Source of the DNA: Intoshia linei
Lineage: Eukaryota; Orthonectida; Rhopaluridae
Assembly: GCA_001642005.1 (NCBI GenBank)
Contig: LWCA01000112.1
Location: 1 to 53,423, forward strand
Reading direction: 5' to 3'
DNA length: 53,423 nt
The position numbers and the translations under genes were made by a program. Below are positions 40,101 to 50,900 of the stretch, in pieces (positions within the stretch are counted from its first letter, which is position 1; every line of letters starts with the position of its first letter). A model generated the notes under the pieces. It did not search any database and had not been told where the DNA came from. It saw only the letters and a program-made list of their open reading frames with translations.

Positions 40101-41208
40101 TTTGCTTGCGGACCCCCCAAATAAAACATATCTAAAGAAAATGATTTAATTTGATTTGTATTTTTAATTGTTAAATTAATAACAAATTATTTAAAAAATC
40201 AATTTATTTTTTATAATTCAAAATTTTATTTAAACTTGCAGACCCCCGAAAATGGACTCACGGACCCCCGGGGGTCCGGAGACCTAAATTTGACAACCAC
40301 TGCTTTAGAGCATCGACTTTAATATTAAAATATGAAAAATATTTAAGGAACAAAGCGAACCTGCCTAATTAACTTCTAATAAAAAAAAATGTGTAATGTG
40401 TAATTTCAATAAATTTTAAAAAATATAAAAAACCTTTACAATCTTGATATTTATGAATACAGGAAATTTCTTGGTTAAGAACATTTAAATGACAAAACTG
40501 GTCACCTTTACATATCGATATTGATTTAGAATTTAAATTTTGGCCGCACTTGTCCTGTTGAATAAAGTTTGAAATAAAAACAATGGCAGGAATAACAACA
40601 TGACATTGACCGCATTTCCTCAACCTAACATTTACAATTTGTCCACTAAACGGAGTATAAGCAATAGAATTTCCGAAAAGAATTTGATTGGACAACAGAC
40701 TTCCAAAACTGAGAAAAGCTTTATTAAATTCAGAAAGTGAATTTGATAAATTACATACTTGAACATGCGATCCATGTGTATTTGAAACGGCTTTAATGGA
40801 TTGTAAATTTTGTAAGGATATTTTAATTTTATATGGTTGAAATTCAATAATTAATGTTTTCCAATTTTCAAAATTTGCAATACTGACAAAACAATCAGTA
40901 ATTCCAAACAATTTAATTCCATTACGTTCCAGAGAAGCATATAAAAACTTTGATTCGTTTCCAATATAAAAAAGAAACATTTTTTCAGATTCATTATATT
41001 CATAATTATTTTGTTTAATATACAAATAAGGTGATGAAAATGTATTTAAGTAATTCTGTGACAGTAAAAAATCTAATATTAAATAATCACCAGTACACAA
41101 TTCATTCCAATCATAAACTAAACTTCCATTCTTGAAACCCTCAAACTTGTGTGCCTTGAAGGTATTTATATATAATAAAACATTTAAAATTATTATCAAC
41201 ACATTCAT
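25111..41208 (-). CDS. Neurexin-like LamG/EGF receptor with a cytoplasmic beta-propeller-like tail
   Basis: Predicted type I membrane receptor of about 2314 residues. Eighteen phase-matched exons: 40434-41208, 39128-39931, 38547-38725, 38422-38511, 38239-38379, 35385-35491, 34229-35186, 34088-34187, 33861-34049, 33290-33568, 32804-33247, 31887-31976, 30869-31041, 30652-30817, 28589-28775, 27881-27988, 25671-27576, 25111-25359. A signal peptide starts MNVLIIILNVLLYI. LamG-like segments and three EGF modules follow (about residues 220-260, 895-943 and 1355-1385; the third reads YCSNNCNLGYCSNQKCICSY). The order resembles alpha-neurexin, though seven LamG-like pieces can be counted instead of six. 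A hydrophobic helix spans about 1573-1593, followed by a cysteine cluster NWCCIFCLPGWCIC. The tail has a Ser/Asn/Lys-rich part, then WD-like blades (GPTTLWNL, NQIYLWYL) from about 1920. The weakest join is the acceptor TTTTAAAAAG before 27576. If it is wrong, the last two exons form a separate 5'-incomplete WD-like gene. Confidence 0.75.
28975..29205 (-). repeat. Interspersed repeat R1 fragment, inverted
   Basis: Starts TTATATAATATGCTACGCGA with TTTTTGTTTGTGTGTCAGTC, the inverted R1 tail, and continues to CAAACGAGTTGGAGAATTTA. It lies in intron 14 of the receptor gene, where the sequence from 28776 to 30651 is otherwise repeat-like with no exon found. Confidence 0.65.
29400..29512. repeat. 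Palindromic repeat R2, fullest copy
   Basis: Reads AACGTGAATTTATTTTTTAT, then GTGCCCTCGGCAGAGCTAGG, GTTTGTACGTAGTACATAAC and CAACCTAGTAAAAT. It matches the inverted copy at 5262-5365 across its length. Confidence 0.65.
31073..31802 (-). mobile_element. hAT-type element R4, complete
   Basis: Terminal inverted repeats are TAGTGATTGTG and CACAATCACTA. The flanking 8-mers are ACAGTAGT (31065-31072) and ACAATAGT (31803-31810), a target duplication with one later change. At 730 bp it is internally shorter than the copy at 19089 but carries the same hATC fragment. It sits in intron 12 of the receptor gene, between EGF 3 and the last LamG domain. Confidence 0.85.
35540..35968. mobile_element. hAT-type MITE R3, complete with target duplication
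   Basis: Begins CAGAGCCGTTTTAAGG and ends CTTAAGACGGCTCTC. The 8-mer GTTGCCAA flanks it on both sides (35532-35539 and 35969-35976). Length is 429 bp, with no coding capacity. It lies in intron 5 of the receptor gene. Confidence 0.85.
36000..36160 (+). repeat. R1 3'-end fragment
   Basis: Carries CAGATGTGAGTTTGAGAGAT, AATTGAAATGTGGACTTTAT and an ACACACACAAAAACAAAT tail followed by ACGTAGCATATTATATAAGT. Only the last quarter of the element is present. Confidence 0.65.
36420..37765. repeat. Degenerate R5 repeats, receptor intron 5
   Basis: Several imperfect units of roughly 90 bp built on GTAAAATCGGATTTTTCAAA, ATATTGGAAAAAGGG and a TTAAGGGTTGGTAAAAT-like segment. Two blocks (to about 37040, and 37500-37765) end in a TAGCG-x-TC-x-TAGGCTTT tail. 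The same words occur inverted in MCM5 introns near 42705 and 43830 and in scattered pieces at 13200, 18780 and 32200. No coding capacity. Sequence 37766-38238 shows nothing else. Confidence 0.6.
40044..40302. mobile_element. Charlie-like hAT MITE with target duplication, receptor intron 1
   Basis: Begins CAAGGGTTCTCACAA and ends TTTGACAACCACTG, imperfect inverted repeats of the CAGNGGTTCTCAAA type common in hAT-Charlie elements. The 8-mer CTTTAGAG is duplicated on both sides (40036-40043 and 40303-40310). Length is 259 bp. Confidence 0.85.
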
Positions 41209-41584
41209 TATTATTTATAACTTTTTATTTAAAAATATTCCTTGATCATGTCCAGACAGTTTGAAAAATTTGTAACAAATCAAACACATGAACTACTAGA
41301 ATGATATTAAATTCACCAATTTTAATAAAATTTTACTTTCTACACATGCTCGTTATATCATGGATGAATCAACGTATACATAATAAATGTATATCAAATT
41401 TCAAAGATTTAACAGCTGCGGATTTATTCTCGAATCGTTATTCATAATTGTAATGGATTGTTGGGAAAGATTATTCAATGATTCATATATAGTTTAAAAT
41501 TTTTGAAATTGACGACATGACATGTACGATTGCGGCATTTGCGTTTAATTTATATTACAAATTAACAAATATATATATATATCT

Positions 41585-44500
41585 TTATTTAACTCGGTAT
41601 AGCATTTTTCTGTTTAATCGAAATTGCATTTCACCTCTTCGTAGCATGAAATGTAATACTTTACAAACTTGATCTTCGGAATATTTCTAAGATTTAAATT
41701 TTACAAATATGCATATCATAATAATAAGAACAATAAACTCGTTATACAAAGGGGAGGGGAAATTATCATGAAAGCGATAAATTAAAAGTAATTATACATA
41801 ATAGTTTTTTATCGGCTGCACGCATTAGTGAAGCGTAATTTAAATCATAATAATTTTAAAAATTAAAAAAATCAGACTTGGCAGATAAAAACATATAAAA
41901 ATATACCTGTCTAACAAAATCTTGAATAATAACATGTTGCGGGACCGTTGAACCAACCAGAAACCTTTTTTTAAGTTGAGATTCAATAGTCCTTAAAACG
42001 CCTTGCTCAGCCAAACTGGTAAATTCTGGAGCACCACTGAGAGAACCTACACTCGCTGCATGTAAGGTAGATTCCTTGAACAATCTCAAAGCCTCTTTTA
42101 TATCGTTTTCGTTTGCAAACGAAGATAATCTCATTTTAGCTATAGCTTCAGATATTCTAACAATAGCTTCCAATTGTCTGGAAAAAAATTATTACAATAT
42201 TTAAAATTTTATCACCGAACCGTAATTGGAATAACTGGTGCTTTGCCAGTTTCATTTTCAATTTCCTGAATATTCAATTAAAAATATTAAATTAAAGGGA
42301 AGAATAAAATCAGGGGAACACAAAATTTTTTCATATAGGTGATAAAGCCGTTCATACCATTAAATTTTTTGCGTATCATTTGAAATGTCTTTTTGTTAAT
42401 TAATAATTTCAATCTGATCCATCACATTGCTTAAAATCTTAATACAGGCTAATTCCTCGTTAACGGAATAATTAGTTCTGAAAATAAATCTCATTCCGCT
42501 ACCGATGAACTTTTTAATAAATAATGTATACATTAAAACAGGGGTTCCCGATTGCTCCAAAACTATATGCCTGGGCCGCGAGATTCAAATAAAATATAGA
42601 ATAATTTTGATCAACTTTATTTTTATTTATTATTTATTTTTATAAGAGAATTTTTAATATTTATTACAGAGTTTCTAGAATCTAGATGTTGATTATTCCA
42701 AAACCTAGACGACCGTTACATAATAATTTCAAAAATCCCACTTTTATCCTACCATTAATAAGATTTAATAAAAAATACCATTTCAATAGCCCTCAGGGAA
42801 AAATTTTTAGGGCCTATTTTTCATTTTCAAGTGGCCTCGAGTTTGATATCTAAATTATGACCCAAAACAAAAAAGGTTTGACAACACCTGCATTATATCC
42901 TCAAAATCTTATTATAATAATAATAAATTTTACTTGAATTCCATTTCGCATTTTGACATACTAAATAAATCGAAATATATAAGTTTTAATTCAAACCTGA
43001 TCACGTAAAACAGCAGCAGCTTTATTGGTCAATCGAGGCGCGCATTGTTGACGGCAATACGCAATATATCTTCTCAGTTTATCCATACTAATTTCAGCTT
43101 TAACTTCTTCAGAAATTTCAGTATTCATCATGTGCACGTCGATAACATGACGCGCCATTTCTTGGTCACGATTCACATTATATTTATCCTTCATGATGAA
43201 TATCATATCGAATCGAGATAAAAGAGTGGGCATCAAATCAATATTCTGATCCATTCTGGAATCATCCCATTTACCTAATGCTGAATTCGCGGCAGCAAGC
43301 ACGGCACATCTGATTAATACAGATTTATATAATAATAATTTAAAACAGATTGTTCCAAGCAAATTAGGATTTGGTCAAAAATTTTACCCGTTGTACATGA
43401 AATTTTTTTAAAAAACCTCCAAAACGCATTTGTAAAGTTATATGTTAGGTTAACATTTTTCTAAAATGCGTTTTTTCTCTACAACTGTAGATCGACTTGA
43501 ATAAACTATATCAGACAAAATTTGTTTTTAAATTATAGAATATTAATTATAATTACTGAATATTCCTGAAAAACTGATTAATAATATCAATATAATAAAT
43601 TTCAAATAAAAAAAAAATAAAAACTGTTTTTGACAGAAAACTACGATACGAATATTGATTTTTTTTACAATTCTAGGAAATGGTTCCGATTGGGGTCCAA
43701 AAAAATATGTCTGGGATCCGTGATAATCAAATAAAATATAAAAAAATTTTTATCAACTTTTCTTTATTTTATTCAGTAGGTTTTTTAATATTATTACCTA
43801 ATTGCCAGATGTTTGAAATTTACCTCAAAGCCTATACGACCGCTACATTATTATTTCAAAAACCCCACTTTTATTCCACCATTAATAAAATTTACAGTGC
43901 CATAAATGTTAATAAAAAATAGCATTTCACACACAGGCAAAAATAGAATTTTACAACCCTTAAGGAAAAATCCCTTTTTCCAATATTTTTTGAACAATTC
44001 TTTAATTTTTTCATAAATGTTATATATTTCATGCTTCCTTTAGGGACAAAAAAATAAATATTTTGAAAAGTGGGGTCCGTATACTATTTGAATCGGGACC
44101 GCTGTTCTATCTATTAAATTTTTCAATTATTCAAAATAATGGGTAATTTGTCATTTTGATGATAAAAATTTATCATATAAATATAATAAAATTCATAAGA
44201 CTGAATTAGCCATAACTGAACGACAGATACCAACATTTCTTAGAATTTGTCTTTTTTTAAATTCTAGAACCCTTAGTATCTTAAATTTTATAATTAATTG
44301 AGATTATAATTGTAAAAAGAAATTTAATTATTTACACTAAAAATGTGATTTAGAAACAAACATAAAAATTCGCGTCCATTAAAAATAATATTTACCAACT
44401 AATTCAGCGGACCATAAAATTCGAATGGGCCGCACTTTGGACCATTTGATTTAAACTAAGAAAAACAACAAAATTTTACCTTGAATTTAATGTGGTGGTT

Positions 44501-46376
44501 ATTCCTGCTTTAGCTATTGAAATAGTTTGTTGTTCCATTGCTTCATGAATGGCTACCCGATCATCTTCCCTCATTTTGTCAAATTCATCAATACACACGA
44601 CCCCACCATCCGCTAAAACCATTGCTCCACCTTCCATTACATACCCTTTTGTAACTGGGTCCTTAATAACAGAAGCTGTTAACCCAGCAGCACTACTACC
44701 CTTACCTGAAGTGTAAACACCGATAGGTGAGCATCTTTCAACAAATTTAAGTAATTGACTCTTAGCTGTTCCGGGATCACCAAGCATAAGTAAATTTATG
44801 TCACCACGTCGCGTCAAACCATCATATAAACGTTTTCTAGAACCAGAAAATAAGACACATGCTATAGCTTTTTTTACATTATCAGAACCCCAAATAGATG
44901 GAGCAATACTTTTAGCAATAATATCATAAATATTGGGAGTAGCAGCCATTTTTTTAAATTCTTCTTCGTCGGCAGCAGTATACGAGAAAATAGAATTGAG
45001 ACATTTATCATTCCCTCCTCCATCAATATTATCTGTAAAATCCACACCTAGCATTCTAACGTAAGGTTTTCGAGTGCTCGCATTCTCTGGTTCACTACCC
45101 TTACTTTTTAAGAAATTTTGCTTTTTTATACAATAAATACCCACAATGTTGACTCTATTTCCTGGAACCACAAGTTCACACAATGATCTGTCACAATATA
45201 CTTGAATAGCCCTAGGTATTTCGCCACACGGTATAGAATCTGTAGTTTCTTGTAATCTGATCGTTTGCTGGTTATAGCTTTTGCATTTATTAGGTAAAAT
45301 AAAATAAGGATCCACTGGACACGTGGCTGCATCACCTTTTCGGGTTGGTCCACTAAATAAAATTAAAAAATCAAAATTAAAAAAAAAATACGCATTAGTG
45401 CACTTTTTAGGTAACATGTATCCGTCATATCCCCTATCCACTTGTATGTTGCTTATCACTTGTTGGCAACCTCTGCATTGAATTGACATACTAGACGCTT
45501 TGGAACGAATATTTGATACAGATGTAACAATTCCAGTGATATTATTAATTTTAGACATTAAATCTGATTTCAGATCCCGTAAACCGATACAAGATTCATT
45601 GGATCCAAGCATTATTTGAAAATCTCCAATTTCTACGCCATTTTCTCTCGGTCTCGTCACATCGTCAACAGTACATTTTATTGCTTCCTCAAACTAAATG
45701 TTAATAATAAAATTTCAATATATTATAAATAACCAATTCAATCGTATCAGATGGAGAATTTTTAAGATGTTCAGACAATTCATTATCAAATAATGACAAT
45801 TGTTCCATATTCACTTTTACCCATTTTTTTCCAAGGTTAAAATTTCTCTTCAACTCGTCTCTGGAAATTTACTATCAAGTTTTAAAAACTTTAGAAATAG
45901 CCTCAATACTCATTTTTTTAAACTACCCAAATTTTCTTTACTACTAGTTATTTCTTAGGGACCTGTCATACATGAATTTGACATCAATAAAGTACAAGAC
46001 TCCAAGGACTGAGAAGTGGCGATTTATAAAACATTCTGTTTCCACGTCGGGTAAGAACCGGATCAAGTTCGACTGGGGAGAATTCTAATCTAAAATAATG
46101 TCCATTGGAGCTAAGCAACTTTGATTCACTACTAAACCATTTTTTAAACCCAATATTGAAATTTTTTCTATGGAAATGAAAACCATTCATTAAAAAATTT
46201 TAATATAAAATACCGTACCTGTAAATAAATAATCCATTAACATCCCGATATTCTTTCAAAAACTTTTTAAACCGACTGAGGAGGTTTGTACGAGAATAAG
46301 ATTTTTGATTGGACTTGTTTATTCCAATACCAAAATTTTCACTTGAATAAATAGCTCCAGTATCATAGCCAGACAT
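41585..46376 (-). CDS. MCM5: DNA replication licensing factor MCM5
   Basis: A subunit of the nuclear MCM2-7 helicase that unwinds DNA at replication origins. Nine exons in consistent phase give 740 codons, matching the usual length of about 734: 46219-46376, 45734-45860, 45392-45693, 44480-45352, 43310-end part 42997-43309, 42934-42960, 42216-42265, 41907-42177, 41585-41686. The zinc-binding region shows CRGCQQ and two further cysteines. The AAA+ core has Walker A GDPGTAKS, Walker B CIDEFDK, and the arginine-finger motif LSRFDMIF. The C-terminal winged helix ends [20 protein letters not shown]. Exon 6 is only 27 nt and encodes YVKMRNGIQ, filling exactly the residues expected between LRDQ and EIENETGK. 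Introns of 39 nt (45353-45391) contrast with 1.2-kb (43310-44479) and 0.7-kb (42266-42933) introns loaded with R5 repeats. All key catalytic motifs are present, so it should be functional. Confidence 0.95.
42540..42860. repeat. R5-type repeat and flank in MCM5 intron 6
   Basis: Contains AAACCTAGACGACCGTTACA, then AAAATCCCACTTTTATCC, the inverted R5 terminal part. GGGCCTATTTTTCATTTTCA and GGCCTCGAGTTTGATATC follow; the latter word also occurs at 4255 and 25600. Confidence 0.55.
43675..44110. repeat. R5-type repeat in MCM5 intron 4
   Basis: Begins near GGTTCCGATTGGGGTCC and ends near GGGGTCCGTATACTATTTGA. Inside are AAGCCTATACGACCGCTACA and AAGGAAAAATCCCTTTTTCC. The ends resemble those of the copy near 36430, which supports one dispersed family. 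Confidence 0.6.
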
Positions 46377-46489
46377 TTATAAACGATTATTTCTCAAAAA
46401 TAAAAATATCGCGCTAAAAAATTAATAAAGTTTTTAAATATCAATATCTAATAACAAGACGACTAAAATTTTTAAATTTTCATAATAAT

Positions 46490-47010
46490 CCCAACTTATA
46501 TAATATGCTACGCGATTTTTGTTGGTGTATGTGTTCAGCTTTATTTAAATAACTACCCGTCTTAGAATTTTATAAAGTCCACATTTCAATTACAGTGTTT
46601 TCCGGGACGTATAATAAGATAAATTTCAACTTCCCAAACTCACATCTTACGGGTCAAAAACCCCAGTTGTCCCTCTTTTTAAAAATCAAACGAGTTATAT
46701 ACATATATATAAGGAGTATATAATATATATGCTGATACAGATTTTATTAGCATAAACATTATCAATTTAAATTTAAAAAATTATATCTTCAGGGCCAAAA
46801 TCACAAATTGCCCTTCTTTTTTTAATGAAAACAGCCTTAGAATTTCAAAAAATTTCAATCTGAATAAGTGACGACTTCACGGTCAAAAAAGCATTTTAGT
46901 TCATATATTTTTTCTATAACAAAAAATTTAAAATAATTAACGGTTCGAAAATTAAAAATAAAGATTATTCTGATAGAATTTATTCTAGATAAACTATAAA
47001 AAGTACAATT
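46490..47010 (-). repeat. Interspersed repeat R1, inverted, between MCM5 and RPS27A
   Basis: Runs from CCCAACTTATATAATATGCT (with the ACGCGATTTTTGTT edge) through CATCTTACGGGTCAAAAACC and TTCACGGTCAAAAAAGCATT to GATAGAATTTATTC. It fills most of the gap upstream of MCM5. The rest of 46377-47328 shows no gene. Confidence 0.7.
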
Positions 47011-47328
47011 CAATTAGAATAAGGTGGAATAATTCAATAAATTAGTTATTAAGTTTAACGAGTTTGAAAACTAATTTAAATTATACAAACCCACAGACGT
47101 GTTTATTAAATTATGTATCGCTACTTTGAAATTTTTTCAGATAGTATTGTATTATATTCTGCATCTTTAATCAATCAAAAGAATTTTTTTGAAACCTCTC
47201 AGCCACAACGCAGAAAAACCTTGACAACTACGATATACAAAATATTAAAAAAAATGAACGAAGCGCCAAATAGTTACAATAACATTTAATTTAGGTATAA
47301 TTTGAAATAAACATTGCTATTCCATAAA

Positions 47329-47850
47329 TTAAATACTAATGCTTTCACTGCATCTTCCGCAGGTTCTTCTATTTTTGTGATTAGCCATGAAAATTCCTGG
47401 ACCACATTCTTTGCATGACTTTCGTAACCTAACCAAAGTATCTATACCATCAATTTTGTTAATTTGATAAGCAATAAGTGGAGCAAGTTTAACTTTTCGT
47501 TTTTTGTGTGGTATTCTTCTAGGTGTATTAAACTTTTTCTTCTTCTTCTTTTTACCTCCACCAATACACGGCACACAGGCATCAATTGTACTTAAATTTC
47601 GAATTCCATATGATTCTACCAATTGTTCATTACATAACAATTTTCCTTCGAAAAATAAAGAATAATCTAAAGTTATTAAATTCAAACCAGATTCAATACA
47701 TACCGCAATTCAAAATATTTCTTAATTCTTGTATTGTTGATATCGATGAAAGCTAATATTCATTGATTAAATTTTTATAATTTTAATTATTTAAATTACA
47801 TCAATAATTTGAATTGATCCATCAACGTCTCTGATTAAAACTTGCATCAT
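47329..47850 (-). CDS. RPS27A: Ubiquitin-like / 40S ribosomal protein S27a fusion
   Basis: A precursor normally cut after a Gly-Gly to give a ubiquitin-type protein and small-subunit ribosomal protein S27a. Three exons in phase: 47800-47850, 47704-47752 and 47329-47666, total 145 codons; two ATGs lie in tandem at 47850 and 47847. The S27a part is conserved: a lysine-rich start (GKKKKKKKFNTP), HKKRKVKLA, and a four-cysteine zinc finger CKEC-x(n)-CGRC with GIFMANH. The N-terminal part is only about 69 residues before Gly-Gly (ubiquitin has 76). It starts MQVLIRDVDGSIQII, ends VPCIGG and has a single lysine, in EGKLL, where ubiquitin has seven. It is therefore a derived ubiquitin-like protein, comparable in principle to the FUBI-S30 and nematode UBL-1-S27a cases. 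Start codons face UTP25 across 147 bp. Confidence 0.85.
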
Positions 47851-47997
47851 TTTTTTAAATTTTAAAAACTCTCGTTAATGAGCGATATTTTATTTTCAAA
47901 ATAAATTGTCAATGTAATTTTTAATAAAGTTGTTTATTATTTCATTTTAATAAAGTTGAAAAGTTAATTTATTGAAAATTAACAGCCACTGACAGTG
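47851..47997. promoter_or_regulatory. Divergent promoter region of RPS27A and UTP25
   Basis: The 147 bp between the two start codons must hold both 5' ends, because the genes are transcribed away from each other. It is AT-rich with no obvious TATA arrangement. Both genes serve ribosome production, so shared control is plausible but not shown by any motif I can see. Confidence 0.5.
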
Positions 47998-50900
47998 ATG
48001 GAAAAAATTGAATTTAAAGGTGAATAGTATTTTATTTATTTTTTAAACATTTCTTATTTGTTGTGTATATTTTAAATATAATTTTATTTTATAAATACAC
48101 TTTGTAGAAGATTTTAAAAGTAGGTGGTTCAATTTGGATAGTGCGCCACTACAATTAAATGTTAATCCAATTCTAACCACATTTGAGGTTTCATTTTTTC
48201 AAAATAAATTCATTTATCATTTTTAGAATGATAGAATTTGTCTCAATTGGAAACATCATAATATAAAAAATGTATGAAGAATATAAACTTTTTTTAGTTT
48301 TAAAATCTAGATAGACTATTTAAAAGAAAAAAATAGCATTGATAAAATTACTGCCAATTATAATGGTAAATTTTTATTTTATTTATTACATGAGTTGGTT
48401 ACTATTATTTCAACTTTTTTTACTATTTTAGATTTAAATAAAACTTTTGAAAATTTATTGTTTACCTACAAAGATGTATGCTTTGTAGGTCGGGATTCTA
48501 TGGATCAAGATAAAATGATGCGCAGTTTAGCTAAACGCGTTATTACTCACATTTTATAGTAATTTTTTAGTTAAAATTTAAGGTGATAATACTTTGATGT
48601 TGATCAATGATCATCTTATTATTTTTTTGGTCCCAATAAATAATAATCATCGCTCTAGTAAGTTTTATCGTTGTATTTTATGAAACTTAAATAAAAAAAT
48701 AATTTAATTTTTCTACACTCACAAAAAATGTTGACTAAAGCTTAGATTAGCTTAGTCTAAGCTAATCTAAGTTTATAATGTGAATATAATTTTTCCATGT
48801 ATCATCGAAAATCCATGTAATTTACATTTAAATTTAAATACTATGTATTTGGTTCCATTTTTATACGTTTTTAGTTCTAAAAAAGAAATTTATCGAAACA
48901 ATGCAAAATTTAAATCTCAAGAATTATCTTTGTAATTTTTTGACATTTTTACCATTAATTGTGAGTATTTATATGTCTAATATTAATAGGTACAGTGGTT
49001 GCTGTAAAAAGTTGCCACCTAAAACGGTAATTTATCGAAATTGTATCAATGTATCAAACATACAAAAATAACATGCTTTAAAACACATTATTTTAATTTT
49101 TTTAGAAATTTTTCTCATAATAATTAAAAAAATAAAATTTTTTTTATTTTGATTCATTTTATTACGTGTATAATAGGTATAAATATATCTAAAATGTTCT
49201 ACTTTGGCAGATCTAGCTATTTTTTCGATGTACATAACATACAAGTAGTTTATGATGCAATAAAATATCTTAATTAAAATAAAATTAATTAATTAAGCAG
49301 TATTTAATAATAATTGATATTTCAGACGAGACCAAGGCTTTACAAAACCAAGATGTTTGATAATTTTACCTTACAGATATCGAATGTATCAATTTTTTTA
49401 TCAACTTACGAAATTTGTTGAATGTATTTCTGAGGTATATTATTACGTGTATCATCACCAGATATGATTAATATTAATACCATGTGACCTTGAATCATGT
49501 AGTATAATTTATTTTCCAACCAAATTATTTGAAACCGTGTTCCACTTTAGAACAATCAAATTACATTTCACCCGTTTCAAATTTTTTCAAATTTAATTCG
49601 TATCATTATAATAATATGTAAAAAAAGTAATTTGTAAGCAATATAATGTACTTAATAACAATAATAATGAATCAAGGGTGATAATTTTTTCTAGTGACCC
49701 ATTGTAGTGACGTGAATACAGAGCCGTCTTAAGCTATTTCATGGCTCTGGGCTAAGAAAAGGGCCGGAGGCCCTTTAAAATTTCCATCGAAGCGATAAAA
49801 AAAGGTCTGCTGTTTAGTAGACAGGGCATACTGTTGGATGGAGTCTTATTTTATTAAGCGTTAATAAAAGCATTAAAAGATATTATGTAGGTTTCTAGTA
49901 ACTTTTATTTCTTTTACAAAAACCTACTTACATTAATTAATGAACTAAGTTTACTTTTTTATTTGAAAATATGCACCATGCAGTCACAAAAAATTTTTGA
50001 CAATTGTTGTTTTCTCACTTTTTTATGAGAGAAATCAGATATGATTCAAAATATCATTCTTAATTGTTTTTAGTTTAGAAAAAGTTTTTTTATATTTGCA
50101 ATTTGCAACCATCATTGAAAGAAACATTCTCATGCAGATTTCAATATTAAGAAATAGTGATTCCAATTTATCACCTTTTATAACTTTTTTCAATCAAAAT
50201 AATGTTTAAATTGTTGATATTCTATTACTAAATCATTTTTTTTCAAATCTTTCCTATAAGCTGCTGTAAGATTATCACATGAAGTATTCAACTCATCATT
50301 CGACATCACATTTAACATTTCACAGAACTTTAATTCTTTAAACCATTTTCTTTCTAACTATTTGAATTCCCACACTTCAAAACTTATAAACTGTTTTTTA
50401 AGATATAAATGTGAAGTATTTTTTAATAAATTGGGGCCGTCTTTTGAAGATATGAATGTAGTTGAATGTAGAATGTAGTAAGACAAGTACTTTTATTAAT
50501 TTGGGGCCTTTTTAATGAGTGACCCTGGGCTACAGCCCATTTTGCTTATGCCTTAAAACTGCTCTGCGTGAATATGTTTATTTATGTATTAATATTTTTA
50601 TGTACACTGTTTAGGATGCATTAATTAGATTTGATGATGAATATGGATCCAAAATTGAAGGTTTTTTAACTTTTTTAATATTATTCCAATTTTTGATACA
50701 TATTTAGATGTAAATGAGTATTGTGAAGGAAATATGAATGAAAATTTTAAAATGGGTATATCGATATTCAACAAAAAATTGCGTCCTTTTTCACCATTTT
50801 ACAAATCAGACATTATCGCCGTTTCTCCATTAGGTCTGCGTTCAATGAATGATAATTCAAAGTATGATTAATTTTATTAATTTTTTCTATTTATTTGTGA

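Noticed and set aside
49032-49244. 70-codon minus-strand frame within UTP25 intron 6
   Set aside because: Low-complexity, with no motif, lying inside a well-supported intron.
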